DNA from: Paguma larvata
Lineage: Eukaryota > Chordata > Mammalia > Carnivora > Viverridae
Direction: 5' to 3'
DNA length: 64,000 bases
Assembly (NCBI GenBank): GCA_030068075.1
Contig: CM057826.1
Coordinates: 111,562,746-111,626,745, forward strand
How positions within the stretch are numbered: position 1 is the first letter of the stretch; each line of letters begins with the position of its first letter. The translations under genes were made by a program, and so were the position numbers. The notes under the pieces are model-generated. The model ran no database searches, had not been told where the DNA came from, and was given only the letters and a program-made list of their open reading frames with translations. Shown piece by piece: positions 44,681 through 56,070 of the stretch.

Positions 44681-44847
44681 ATCTGCACATCCCTAAAAAA
44701 AAATACTGGGGAGCGTGTTGCTAATGGGTCAAAGAGTTGTAAAAATACCCATGTTTTTAATGCAACCTGGGTTGCCAACTTCTCAGTGACCCAGGAGAGC
44801 AATTCACTGAGAGGAGCTGATCCAATAAATAAGATATATTACATTCA

Positions 44848-45000
44848 TTTATTATTCATTTATTCGTTTAACAAATATTTTTAGGTCCTCACTTCATGCC
44901 AGGTAGCGTATTAGCTGCTGGTATACAGTGGTGGATAAAACAGACATGGTTCCTGACCTCAGGGGACGGGAATCTTATAATGAATCATTCAATTTTTATA
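44848..45000 (-). mobile_element. L2 LINE 3' end
   Basis: 'tcgtttaacaaatattttta', 'catgccaggtagcgtattag', 'ggttcctgacctcaggggac' follow reverse-complement L2, starting at its very 3' terminus. Confidence 0.8.
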
Positions 45001-45784
45001 AAAAGCATCTCCTTGCCAGCTTCAGCAATATCCTCTTTTCATATAAATCTGAAGATTAGAACCTAGAGAATAAAATAAAACCTTCTGGCAATGAGCCTGT
45101 GAGGGGGCAGTCAGGAAATGCTATTCCCGGCCTGACTCATTCCTCCTCACACCGCTCTTGGGGTACCGGTGGTTTGCAGAACTGTTCCACAGATGGCACA
45201 TGTGTGCATTTCCCCACGGTCTTCTCTCACCCTCCACACATGTGTGCATGCATGTGCACATGCACTGTCTCATTTGGCACCAAAGACCCATCCTGAGGAA
45301 CTGGAAAAATTCCAAATGGCACAAGAATCATAGGGTAGATAGGAATAAGAATTTGCCAATCTTGGTCCCTCTTTGCAGCACGCAATATTGCACCCTCGAT
45401 TCGCCAGCTGCTTGTTTGTAAGACAAGCTAGATTGTTGTGAGCAGAACTATTCTTTTAGGGAAAACGGCAAAGGCGTCTGCTACACAAGGAAATTGCAGT
45501 TATGTAGCAGAGAATCGGAGGCTAGATACGTAATCTCCCATGTTCAAGGATAGGTTCCCATCCTACTTATTTTTTACCTATAGTTTCCTAACATAGAGCT
45601 CCGTTTCCCTTGGATCATGAGGTCGGGAGTCCCTCTGCCTTAACGGCGCAGTGTTACCTAAGTGAACCTGTAGTGTAGGTTCATTCATGCTAGTGATCCC
45701 TCACGCCCTTTTGCTGTGATTTAATGGTTTCATGCATATATGTATATTTTCTCCAGAGAAACCATAGCTTCCCCGAAAAGCTGC
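45001..45784. other. Unassigned intronic DNA
   Basis: Contains an uninterrupted alternating purine-pyrimidine stretch at 45235-45265 built from CA, TG and GCATGC words. Otherwise nothing was recognised. Confidence 0.45.
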
Positions 45785-46015
45785 ATGTTGGCAAGTGTGG
45801 ATTCTCAAGTTAGACTCCTTGGGATCCCCTGAGTCTTCCTCATGCTAACTTGAGCAAAGCCACTTAACCTCTCTGATATATAGTTTACCCATCTGTAAAA
45901 ATCGGCTCATCATAGTACCTCCCCCATAGAGTTGATGTGGAATTAAATGAGCTAATTCATATAAAGTGTTTCTTGATGTATACGAAGGGTCAAATAATAT
46001 TTGCTAATATTCATT
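45785..46015 (+). mobile_element. MIR SINE
   Basis: 'agcaaagccacttaacctct', 'tagtttacccatctgtaaaa', 'gatgtggaattaaatgagct' and 'aataatatttgctaatattc' are in sense order. Confidence 0.88.
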
Positions 46016-46770
46016 TGAATGTTTACCCTCCAATGCATCTACCACTGAGTGATCTAGACAGAGAGTAAGTCATCACTAAATTGTTATGATCCAGAAGATA
46101 ACCTTCCCAATGATAGGATTTATTTAATGAATTTTCAGGTTGAACTTGATCTTCCAAATATGTAAAAATAACCAACTTTTATACCTCAAGATGTTAATAA
46201 AAGAAACTAAAATTCTAAGAAAATTTGTGGAACAGAAGCAACAATTATTAAAATGCTTCACACGGTGCTTCAATGTGATTACAATTTCATAATGGCAAAT
46301 TACAAAAAAAAAATCAAAATTTTAGTCAATTATCTAGACATCTAAACTTTCTTTTTCCTTCAGTTTCACCAAGATATTTGAGGTTGCGTAGAGACTATCA
46401 TAGAGACAGTCTGCTGAGATTTCTCTCTCTTCCTATGATTTTCTTAACTATTTTTTATGTTTACTTACCACACTTCTTGGTGGTATGTAAATGAGTTTCT
46501 ATTTCTCCTGTAATTTTGTTTTTGGGATAACAGAATGAATTGGTCAAGTTAGGCCTCAGGATTAATTGGTCAAGTGAAGTCAGCCTTTCTGTTGTTCGTT
46601 GAAAATCTACCAATTAGAGTTGTTCTAACACAAGAGGAAGAGTTCACCAACAGTGATCTGACTTTGGTTTGTCCTTCCTTCTGGGAATGATGGTAATTAG
46701 CGGAGTTCAGTGCTTCCTACCACAGTTTTATCCGGTCATCACGATCTGAATTACTCGCTCTCACACATGT
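46016..46770. other. Unassigned AT-rich DNA
   Basis: GC content drops visibly here. No repeat could be named. Confidence 0.4.
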
Positions 46771-46840
46771 CTTCCTTTTGTCCCTCTTTCCTTCTGTCCC
46801 TCTTTCCTTCTGTCCCTCTTTTTTTCCTCCTGTCCTCTTC
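46771..46840. repeat. 16-bp tandem repeat, pyrimidine-rich
   Basis: About three and a half copies of TTCTGTCCCTCTTTCC, the last decaying into a T-run. One strand is almost pure pyrimidine. Confidence 0.9.
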
Positions 46841-47304
46841 CCCTACCATCACTGATAAACAGAAAGATCGTTGGAGGAGAAAATTAAAAGCACCATGCAA
46901 AATTCCTTCTTATCCTACCTGGTTTCTCGTTCCTGAAGTTCACTTGAGAAAGTAAGATGGAATGTTGGTTAGCTTTGTGACTCTGGGAAAGTAATGGAGA
47001 CATTCAACTTCAGATTTATCAAGTATGGATTGTGATAGGAACTAATGCAGAGGGTCAGTGTGACATTCATGGGATAATCCAGCACATTTTCTGGTACCAC
47101 TAAGGGATCAAAATATGTCATTTTTATGACAAGAAGTTGCTGATAGTTCTATAAGAAAAGAGAGAGTGTAGGCAAGGGGAAAAACTACAGATTTAAAACT
47201 TTACTTCCTCTTTTTCTTTTAAGTAAAAAAAGAATAAATAAGGTCTCTTCCCAAAGAAATGACTGAACAACATGTCTGTCTTCAACTTATTCATTCTCTT
47301 GTAT
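46841..47304. other. Unassigned AT-rich DNA
   Basis: 'gttagctttgtgactctggg' at about 46968 hints at a MIR scrap. Nothing else was recognised. Confidence 0.35.
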
Positions 47305-48800
47305 ATGTCATAAATAAGTAAGGAGCACTTACTGTGTGTCATGTATTGTGAGACATGATACTGAATAAAGCAATCAAAAGAAAAAAATGACTTTAGCTAG
47401 TTATAAGAACTGTGAGGAAAAAAATATAAGGCAATGTGATATAAGAATGCAATAATAAAAGATTGAGTGGCCATAGATAGTGTGGTCAGGAAAGCCTAAG
47501 ACTTAAAGGATATGGGGCCATCAGCCATATAAACATCAAGGAAGATTCCTGCAGACAGGGGAATAGCAAGTAAAATGGACTTTAAGAAGCAATGAGCTTG
47601 CTGTGTTAACATAAAAGAAAGCAGGGCAGTGTGACTAGAGCCTAGTTAGCAAGGGAGACAGTGGTGGGACCCACAGTCATAACGGAAGCAGGGGCCAGAC
47701 CCCGTTAAGTCCTCAAAGGCTATGATAAGAAGCTTGGTTTTATTTATGGGTAATAGGAAACCTTGGGTAGATTAAAGGAGGTCAGGGACATAATATTGCT
47801 TTGGGTTTTTGTTTTTTTTTTGTTTTTTTTGTTTTTTTCAAATCTCACTTTGGCTACTCTGTGGAGAATGCAGGGAGGCTATCACAGGGGACTGGAAAGA
47901 GACGAATGAGGTTGGATGAGGAGGCAGCAGAGGTAATGGAGAGTAAGGTTAGGTTTAGGATAAATTATTTTGTAGATAGAGTTGATAGGGTGGTTAATGG
48001 ATTTGTTAAGTGAGTGTGGTGCCAGTCAGAGGGATATGAGTGGCATCCCTATACTGAATGATTGACTTGAGACGTAGGCTTACATACAAAAAAGAATGAG
48101 GATGAAATTTATATCTCAAACCACGCACTCTCCTCCCAACTCCATGCTGGCCAGACAGCATCTCAACAAAGTGAGGCACAGTCTAGCTATGTGTATCTTC
48201 TCACATTCACAACACAGACAGTCACGCAGTTTCTTTTACCATGTTCTGAACCAAGTTCTGAGCAGGAAGCAAGACAGACAAACCACTGTTCCAATGGAAC
48301 TTGGAGGAATGTGAGGAAATGTTCTAATGTGAGGAAATGGACTATAAACACTAAGTAAGTATCATAAAGTATCAGACACTTATTGATAAAATAAGGACAG
48401 AAGGATGTGTCGTGTCGTAACTGTCGGGTTGCTATGTTAGAATACTTGTTCAGGGGGACCTCTATCGGGGAATATTACAATTCTGCTTGAAGCGGATTAA
48501 CTTTGAGTTATGTGTTATACATCCACGAAGCGACAGCAAATATATATTAAATATCTGCATCTGGGACTGGGAAGAGGCCAGCGTTAAAGAAAGAGGTGGT
48601 GTTTAAAGCCATAGGCTTAGGTGATCATTGAGAGAAAAAGTAGAGATTGAAAATAGGAGGAGTTCAAGGACCAAGCTCAGAGAGTTTTCCAATATTTATA
48701 GGTTGTGCAGGTGAACAACCAGAGAAGGAAAGTGGAACGGCAGGACTTAAAGGTAAAAAGAGTGCCCTGTGGCATTAATGCCTAGATAAGCCAAGCCCTC
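47305..48800 (-). mobile_element. Long L2 LINE copy, interrupted
   Basis: Reverse-complement L2 from the 3' end: 'gagcacttactgtgtgtcat', 'gtggtcaggaaagcctaaga', 'ggggaatagcaagtaaaatg', 'gcaggggccagaccccgtta', 'ctcactttggctactctgtg', 'agatagagttgatagggtgg' up to about 48030. It appears to resume at 48595-48800 ('gattgaaaataggaggagtt', 'gtgccctgtggcattaatgc'). The piece 48031-48594 between is unassigned. A T-rich stretch lies at 47805-47838. Confidence 0.82.
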
Positions 48801-49439
48801 TCCACCATCTTCTCCGCCACAGCCCTTCATCCTCAGCAAATACCAGGTGATGACTCCTCTTGTAATGTGTGTGATGGGACTTTGGGCAGGGCCCAGCATT
48901 GTGATGTAGGGTAGTACTCTCTTGACCAGAATTCATCCACCCAAGTCATCTACATAAGTAATTGCTCTGCTGTTGGAGGAAGGACAAAGTCCTGCATTGT
49001 GGGATCTCTGACATCAATTGTGATCTTCCCACTTTTAAGCCAGCCGACTTCTGAATCAGTGACGCTCCCCCCAAGCCAGGCAGAGAGGTTATCTGATGTG
49101 CCAATCATATCTAATTACTCCAACCAAGCAACACAATGGGCTCCTTTCTAAGGGAACACAAACAACAAGAGAAAGGTTCTAGGGACAGTACAGCTCTGTA
49201 GAATCTAGCCAACCTCACACTTCTTGGGAGAGCAGGCACGGAGGTTATAAGAATAATAAATAAGAAAGATGGCTTGGTGGAGGCAGGTGGGTGGGTAGAT
49301 GGGGAGAGGGAAAAGGAAGGTAAATTCTGAGGCCATGTAATAGCAACAGATGAAAATCCTAGGCTAAGAGAATAAAAGCATTTAATAATGCCAATTAAGA
49401 ACTCAGTTGACACAGTTAAAAGCTGCTATATTAGAGCAG
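48801..49439. other. Unassigned DNA
   Basis: No recognisable gene or named repeat; it may include 5' parts of the L1 that follows. Confidence 0.35.
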
Positions 49440-49890
49440 TAGTGAAGATTCCTGACATAAAGAAAGACATATCAATAAAAAAAAATCCAGACAGAAACAA
49501 TGAAGTAAAAAAGTATAAAAAATAAAAAGATAGCCTAAAAGATATGTGAGACATAGTATATAGGTCTAGCAATTGTAACTGGAGTCCAAAAAGTAGAAGG
49601 GAGAGAGGTAATGAGCCAAACTCAACATTGAGAAGACACTGGGTGAAATTTTGTAAATTGATGAAAGTCACTGGGGGAGGCAGTTTCCAGAAGTGCCATT
49701 AACTCTAAGCAAGGCAAATGAAGAGAATATTATAGGTAGGTACACCACAGCAGTACCACTAAAAACTGAAGACAAAGAAAATCTTAAAAACTGGCACAAA
49801 CATACACTACTGTTAAAGAGCCAACAACTGCACCGCTGAGTTTTCAGCAGAAATTAGGGGACCCTGGCAGACCGTGGAGTGACAGCTATT

Positions 49891-50109
49891 TTTTTTTATT
49901 TTTAAACATCTATTTGTTTTTGAGACGCAGAGAGAGACAGAGCATGAGTGGAGGAGGGGCAGAGAGAGAAAGGGAGACACAGAATCTTAAGTAGGCTCCA
50001 GGCTCTGAGCTATCAGCACAGAGCCTGATGTGGGGCCCAAATTCAAGGACTGCGAGATCATGACCTGAGCTGGTCAGATGCTTAACCGACTGAGCCACCC
50101 AGGTACCCT
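49891..50109 (-). mobile_element. Feline-type SINEC element, nested in L1
   Basis: Antisense, with T-rich tail, 'gctatcagcacagagcctga' and head 'gagccacccaggtaccc'. Flanks 49876-49890 and 50110-50124 share 'agtgacag' and look like target-site duplications. It interrupts the L1 ORF1 remnant. Confidence 0.94.
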
Positions 50110-50190
50110 GAAGTGACAGTTTTAAAATGCTGAAACGAAACAAATGCCATTCTGCAATCTCCTTAAACTCTCCTTCAAAATAAATACATA

Positions 50191-50399
50191 TTTTAAAGTT
50201 CATTTCTTTATCTTTTAGAGAGAGAAAGAGAGAGAGAGCAGGAGAGGGGCAGAGAGAAAGGGAGAGCAAGAATCCAAAGCAGGCTCTGTGCTGTCAGCGT
50301 GGAGCCCGATGCAGGACTCAACCTCACAAACCATGAGATCGTGACCTGGGACAAAATCAAGAGTCGGACACTTAACCGACTGAGTCACTCAGGTACCCC
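50191..50399 (-). mobile_element. SINEC element, second copy nested in the same L1
   Basis: Antisense, 'gctgtcagcgtggagcccga' body and 'gagtcactcaggtacccc' head. Target-site duplication is weak (AATACA at 50183-50188 and 50400-50405). Same orientation as the SINE 80 bp to the left. Confidence 0.93.
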
Positions 50400-52704
50400 A
50401 ATACAACAAGTGAACAACAAAGAAAAGTATTGAATATGGATGAAAGTTTTTAAAAATTATGACATCATTTAGTTTAAAATGCAGGAAAAATTAAAAGGTA
50501 GGAGACAGAGAGCGAGAGTAAGGGAATTAAAATGTTGAAGGTCTTAGCTTTTAGGGGAAATAGTGAAGCTGCTCATGAAAGTTATGCTCCTATAATTTAC
50601 AGACGTACATAGTAATTGCTCATATAACCATTATTTTTAAAGGGTAGAATAATGTATATGTAACAACTGAATAGAGGAGAAAAGTTTAGAGTTAAAAAAT
50701 GCATGTTTGATTCAAAAGAAGACAAAAAAAGTAGTATAAGAGACATAGAACCGGAGAAACAAGTAGAATACAAGTTATCATGAGGTCAATCAGTATCATT
50801 AAGTTTAAGTGGACTGAAAACCCTAAAAACAATGACTCCTAGCCTGGATTTTATACATCTGTACTATAAATGTTCGTGATAAAATCTCTCAGCACCTACC
50901 TGTAGAAAGGCACAGTTTAACCTGATTAAGGATAGCAACAAAAACCCTCTACCAAATAGTATACTTGATGGTGAAATGGCGGACATTTTCCTAGAGTTTG
51001 GAATAATACAAAGCTGCTCCCATCACAACTCCATTCAGTGTCATCCTAGGGTTTCTAGCCAGTAAAGTAAAAAAAGAGAAAGGAATTTTAAAAATGCAGA
51101 TTGGAAATTAGACATGAAATGTCCTTAATTAGCAGATGGCATGATTGTGTAATTAGAAAATGTGTATATACAGACAAACTTTTAGAATAGTTATTTTGCA
51201 AGGTTTTTAGAGACCCAGTTAACATGTAAAAATTAAGTCGGATCTCCACATAATAGGAACAAGTATTTAGGATGACTTTTTTTTTAGCTTGTACTATTTT
51301 TAAGAGCAATAAAGACATCCAATATCTAGGAATAAATCTAAGGAAAGAATGTCAAAGCATCAACACAAAAAGTAACTTTTAAAACTTCACCAATAGTAAG
51401 AGAACACTTAAATAGAGAGATATATGTTCACAGATTTAAAAGATGCAGCATTGTAAAATTGTCTCTTCTTTCCTAAGTTAATCTATAGAGAAATGCAACT
51501 CTAATCAAAATTCTAGAGAATTGTTTTTGCACAAATTGGAAAGTTATTCTAAATTCATCTGCAAATGCAAAAGGTGAAAAATAGGCAACACATTTGGAAG
51601 TATATTGGAGGAATTTACCACATACTAAGATTTCTTACAAAGCTATGGTAATTAAGACTTTGGGTACTGGACACAAGGATAAACAAATAGATCAATGGAA
51701 TGTATTAGAATTCAGAAACAAACCCACATTTATACGGACTTACAGTTTCTCAAAAGGTGACATTGCAGAACAGTGGGGAAAAAGTGCTCTTTTTCATAAA
51801 TCATAATGAAGAAATTTGCTACCTCTTTTGGAGAAAAAAAAAAAAAAGAATTGCGTCCCCTACCACATATTCCTAAAACAATTACAGGTGAAATATTATT
51901 CTAAATGTTTAAAATAAAACACTCAATTTTGGGGAAGATAACATTCTTGACCTTGGGTAGGTAAACACTTTTTTAAACAGGACATAAAAAGTTATAACCA
52001 TGAAAGAAAATATGGATAAATTGAACTGCATTAAAGTTAGTATTTTTGTCATCCAAGAAACATTAAGAGACTGAAAAGGCACCCTGCAGGATAGGGGAAA
52101 CTAGGTTAGCAAAGCAGGTAATTAACAATGGATTCAAACCCAGATTATGAAGAACTTCTACAAACAAATAAGAAAACCCTAACAACTCAATAAAAAAAAT
52201 GTCAAGGGACTTGAGGACAAGTACTTGAAAAAAAGATAATTTGTCAATGACCAGAAGCACATGAAATATTTAAATGACCAATAAGCATAAGAGAGTGTAC
52301 TCAATTTTATAGTCATCAGAGAAATGAAACATTAAAACTGAAATAGAATTCCACTACATACTGACCAGAATGGCTAAAATTGAAAGAACTAAAAATACCT
52401 TGACTTGTGAACATAGTGGAACTGGAAATTTTAAATATTGCTGGTCAGAGTGTAAATTATTACAACCACTTTGGAAAACTGTTTAGCAAATCCACTAATG
52501 CCAAAGATACACATAGACTATGATCAAACTATTCCATATTAAGTATATAAATGCATACATTTATACATGAAATGCATATATATGTTTACCAAAAGACATA
52601 TAAGAATGTTCGTAGCTGTATTGTCCATAATAACCCTAAGCTGGAAACAACTCAACGTCTATCAGCAAGAGAACAACCAAGGGAATTTGGTATGTTTATA
52701 CAAT

Positions 52705-52755
52705 GACAATACACTGTATTTCTATAACAATGACAATACACTGTATTTCTCTATT
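52705..52755. repeat. 27-bp tandem duplication in L1
   Basis: The block 'aatgacaatacactgtattt' plus 'ctataac' occurs twice in a row, nearly exactly, inside the L1 3' part. Confidence 0.85.
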
Positions 52756-52855
52756 TGCATAACTTTCAAAATCAGAATATCAGATGTCAAGGTAGTTACC
52801 TTTGGGTGGGAAAAGTAATGACTAGGGTGGTGGTCCACGGTGGCTTCTATTTCTT

Positions 52856-53080
52856 AAATTTAAAATTTTTTTACGTTTGTTTATTTGTTTTTGAGAAAGA
52901 CAGAGACAGCATGAGTGGAGGTGGGGCAGAGAGAGTGGTAAAGAGAGAATCCCAAGCAGGCTCTGCACTACCAGCATGGAGCCCGATGCAGTGCTTGGAC
53001 TCATGAAACTGTGAAATCATGACGTGAGCCAAAACCAAGATGAAACCAAATGCTTAACTGACTGAGCCCCCCAGATGCCC
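52856..53080 (-). mobile_element. SINEC element, partly duplicated
   Basis: Antisense, tail at 52856 on, body 'ctaccagcatggagcccga', head 'gagccccccagatgcccc'. Target-site duplications 52845-52855 and 53081-53091 match at 10 of 11 bases. Its 5' two-thirds (from 52928) are copied in the adjacent tandem duplication. Confidence 0.93.
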
Positions 53081-53454
53081 CTCTATTTCTTGGTTTAGGA
53101 AGTGGTTACGTGAGTGAAAAAAAAAATCACCATGGTTTGTATTTTATGTATTCATGTTCCTTCTCAGTAAAAACAGAACAGTGCAATAACTAGAGAGAGT
53201 GGTAAAGAGAGAATCCCAAGCAGGCTCTGCACTACCAGCATGGAGCCCGATGCAGGGCTTGGACTCATGAAACTGTGAAATCATGACGTGAGCCAAAACC
53301 AAGATGAAACCAAATGCTTAACTGACTGAGCCCCCCAGATGCCCCTCTATTTCTTGGTTTAGGAAGTGGTTACGTGAGTGAAAAAAAAATCACCATGGTT
53401 TGTATTTTATGTATTCATGTTCCTTCTCAGTAAAAACAGAACAGTGCAATAACT
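52928..53454. repeat. Near-identical 264-bp tandem duplication
   Basis: 52928-53191 and 53192-53454 are identical by eye except for T/G at 52992 versus 53256 and a run of 10 versus 9 A (about 53117 and 53381). The unit carries the head two-thirds of a SINE plus about 110 bp of flank. AGAG at both edges suggests microhomology at the breakpoint. Confidence 0.97.
53205..53343 (-). mobile_element. Second, partial SINEC copy made by the tandem duplication
   Basis: Same sequence as the head portion of the SINE at 52856-53080, without the T-rich tail. It arose by duplication and not by retrotransposition, which is why it has no tail or target site of its own. Confidence 0.93.
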
Positions 53455-53894
53455 AGAGGCTGGAATGTTATTAGCCCTAGGCCCTTGGGATCAAGGAGAA
53501 GAGGTTACTAAAACCGGAAGAGAAGTTCTATTGAGTCCTTTACTTTAAGAGGAGCCCAAGAGTTTCTGTTGAGAGGTAACTAAAGACCTTGTAGGAAAAA
53601 GCACAGGAGTATAAATCCTCTGGCCTCGCTAACCTCTCTTCCTCTTCCGTCCCGTTGGAAATCCATACTGGCTAAACCCAACCGGCAGTCAGAGAGCATA
53701 GGAAACTGTAGATAAAGTAGACTTCAAATATCTCCTCTTCAGGAAGAAGAGGAGACATAGAAGCTACCATTCCAACTGAGTTGTCTCTTGTTAAACAGAT
53801 ACCCTGGAAGCCTCACCCACTGACTTCTGCTTACCTCTCATTGCCGCAGACAGACAACGTAAGCACCATAGCTACCGTGAAAGCTGAGAAAACG
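53455..53894. other. Unassigned DNA
   Basis: No recognisable exon or named repeat; short, comparatively GC-richer spacer between convergent L1 copies. Confidence 0.4.
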
Positions 53895-53897
53895 CAT

Positions 53898-54950
53898 TTG
53901 AAGTCAATTTTATTGGAACATAATTTACATGCCATAGAATTCATCCACTTAGGAGTTTAACTCATGGAGTTTTAACCCATGTATGCTCTTACTCACCACC
54001 ACAGTCAAGACACAGAACGTTGCCATCATTCCAAATGATTACTTTGTGCCCATTTATAGTGACTTTCCCCACTTCCTATTCCAGGCATACACACTGATTT
54101 TTTAAAAATTAAGGTGAAACTGACCTAACACAAAATCAACCATTTCGAAGTGAACAATTCATTGGTACTTAGAACATTCACAATCTTACATGAACACACG
54201 AACTTAATTTCTGTTACTATGGGTTACTTTATCCTTGGAGAGCTTCATATAAATGGATTTGTATGAATGTTTCCTTGTGTGTCTGATTTCTTTCACTCAG
54301 CAAAATATTCTTGTGATTCATCCACATGGTTGTATGTATCAGTGGTTCCTTCATTTTATTGAAGCACAGTACTCCATCATGTGGATGTACCAAAATGTGT
54401 TTCTTCATCGAGTTGATAGAATTTGTGTTTTTTCCGTTCCTGACTATTACTGATAAAGCTACTCCTTTACAAAGCTTTATGCAAATACCAGCTTTGGTTT
54501 TCCCTGGGTAAAAACTAGGAGCAGAACTACTCAGTCATGTGCTAAGTTATGTTTAATATTATAAGAAATAGCAAAAGTGGTTGCATCATTTTATACTCTA
54601 AGGAGCAGGGTATAAGAGTTCCTGTTTCATTTTTATTTTAGGAGCTGTGTATAAGAGTTTCTGTTTCTTTTTCATTTTAGACATTCTAGCACGTGTATAG
54701 TAGCATCTTATTGTGGTTTTATTTTTATTTCCCAAGTTGCAGTATATAAGAGTTCCTGTTTCTTTTTTGTTTTAGGAGGAGTATATAAAAGTTCCTGTTT
54801 CTTTTTCGTTTTAGACATTCTAGCACGTGTACAGTAGTATCTTATTGTGGTTTTATTTTTATCTCCCAAGTTGATAAAGATGTTAGGCATTTATTTGTGT
54901 GCTTATTGGTCATTTAAATCTTCTTCGAGAAGTATTTATTTAAATAGTTT
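53898..54950 (-). mobile_element. L1M LINE 3' part, antisense (first copy)
   Basis: Reverse-complement old L1 3' end: 'aaaaattaaggtgaaactga', 'ttcgaagtgaacaattcatt', 'ttcatataaatggatttgta', 'gtgattcatccacatggttg', then 'gtttgcctattttaac' near its end. 53898-54090 may be a separate related fragment. It contains the local tandem expansion at 54605-54872. Confidence 0.88.
54605..54872. repeat. Nested tandem repeat, 134-bp unit made of 39-bp subunits
   Basis: A unit of about 134 bp occurs twice (starting near 54605 and 54740). Each holds two 39-bp subunits starting TATAAGAGTT or TATAAAAGTT (54611, 54650, 54745, 54784), followed by 'agacattctagcacgtgta'. Copies differ by several substitutions, so the expansion is older than the 264-bp duplication. 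Confidence 0.9.
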
Positions 54951-55852
54951 GCCTATTTTAACAACTTTATTGAGGTATAATTGACATATAGTAAATTGTA
55001 CCTATGAAGGTGTACAATTAGGTAAGCTTTGACATATGTATGCATGTCAAACTATCGCCATGAAACTATCACTAATTAAGACAATGAAAATATTTATCAC
55101 CCCAAGAGGGTTCCTCTGTACTCTGGCCCTTTCCCTGACCTGCTTTCCGTCACAATTAATTTGCATATTCTATAATTTTAAGTATATAGAATCATACCAT
55201 ATGTTTCTTTTCTGGGTTTTTCACTCAGTTTCATCATTTTAAAAATTACCAGTGTTACTGTGGGTATCAGTAGTTCAATCTTCCCATTGAGAAGTGTTTC
55301 TTTGTATGGATATATTATACTTTATCAGACTACCTGATGATGGACTTTTGGATTATAACAAGCATGGGGCAATTACAAATAAAGCAGCGATGAACCTTTA
55401 TGGACAATTCTTTCAATGGAGATATGATTTCTTTTCCCCAGGGTAAATACCTAGGAGTGGGATTCCTGGATAAGATGATGGGGGATATTTTAAGAAACTG
55501 CCACAATGTTCTGTGAAGTGGTAGGACCATCTCGCATCCCACCAGCAATGTATCAGAATTCCAGTTTCCCCACATTGTCTCCAACACTTCATAGAGTCAA
55601 TCTTTTTAATTTTAACCATTCTAGTAGGTGTATAGTGGTATCTTACTGTGGTTTCACTTGTATTTCCCTAATGACTAATGAATTTAGACGTATTTTCATG
55701 CTCTTCTTTGTCATCTGTGTATCTTCTTGGGTGAAGTGTCCAAACATTTCACCCACTTTTTATTGGATTGGTTGCTTGTAAGTGAGTTTTGAGAGTTCTT
55801 TATATATTGTCTAATTATATAACTCTCTTTACCAGGTATGTGATATTTTTTA

Positions 55853-56070
55853 TTAAGAATTTTTTTTTTAGTATAGTGGACCCACAAAGTTACATTAGTT
55901 TCAGGTGTACAACATAGTAATTCAACTTCTCTCTACTCTGCTGTGTTCACAAGTGCAGTAAGTATTTAAATTTTTTGTTTTGTTTTGTATCAATTTTTTA
56001 CTTACAATTTAGTTAATGTATAGTGTAATACTGGTTTCAGGAGCAGAATTTAGTGATTCATCGCTTACGT
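55853..56070 (-). mobile_element. Nested short L1 3'-end fragments
   Basis: 'acattagtttcaggtgtaca' (55892) and 'tttagttaatgtatagtgta' with 'actggtttcaggagcagaat' (56010-56050) are two separate L1 3' ends in reverse complement. The second has the look of a carnivoran L1. They separate 'accaggtatgtgata' from 'tttgcaaatatcttctcaca', which are adjacent in intact L1. Confidence 0.78.

Larger units (their letters stand above)
49440..52845 (+). mobile_element. Old L1 LINE, sense, spanning ORF1 remnant to ORF2 end
   Basis: Ancient L1 (L1M class) on the + strand. 'gttttcagcagaaattaggg' to about 50190 resembles ORF1. Near 50790 a frame reads SVSLSLSGLKT, like the start of ORF2. After about 50830 the sequence jumps into the late reverse transcriptase, so the endonuclease and early reverse transcriptase are deleted. 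At 51129-51143 the catalytic FADD-type box reads LADGM: the second aspartate is lost, and a stop lies just upstream. 51594-51806 keeps an open stretch with SYKAMVIKTLG and IDQWNVLEFRNKPT. The end near 52640 ('ctggaaacaactcaacgtct') is the ORF2 C-terminus. Two SINEs are nested at 49.9 and 50.2 kb. Dead element. Confidence 0.88.

Noticed and set aside
49910..50269. 119-codon minus strand frame
   Set aside because: It spans two antisense SINEs and their CT-rich segments; SINEs do not encode protein.
54605..54872. Evenly spaced repeats that could be regulatory TATA-box clusters (TATAAAAG)
   Set aside because: The TATA words recur because of tandem duplication inside an L1 relic; no promoter features accompany them.
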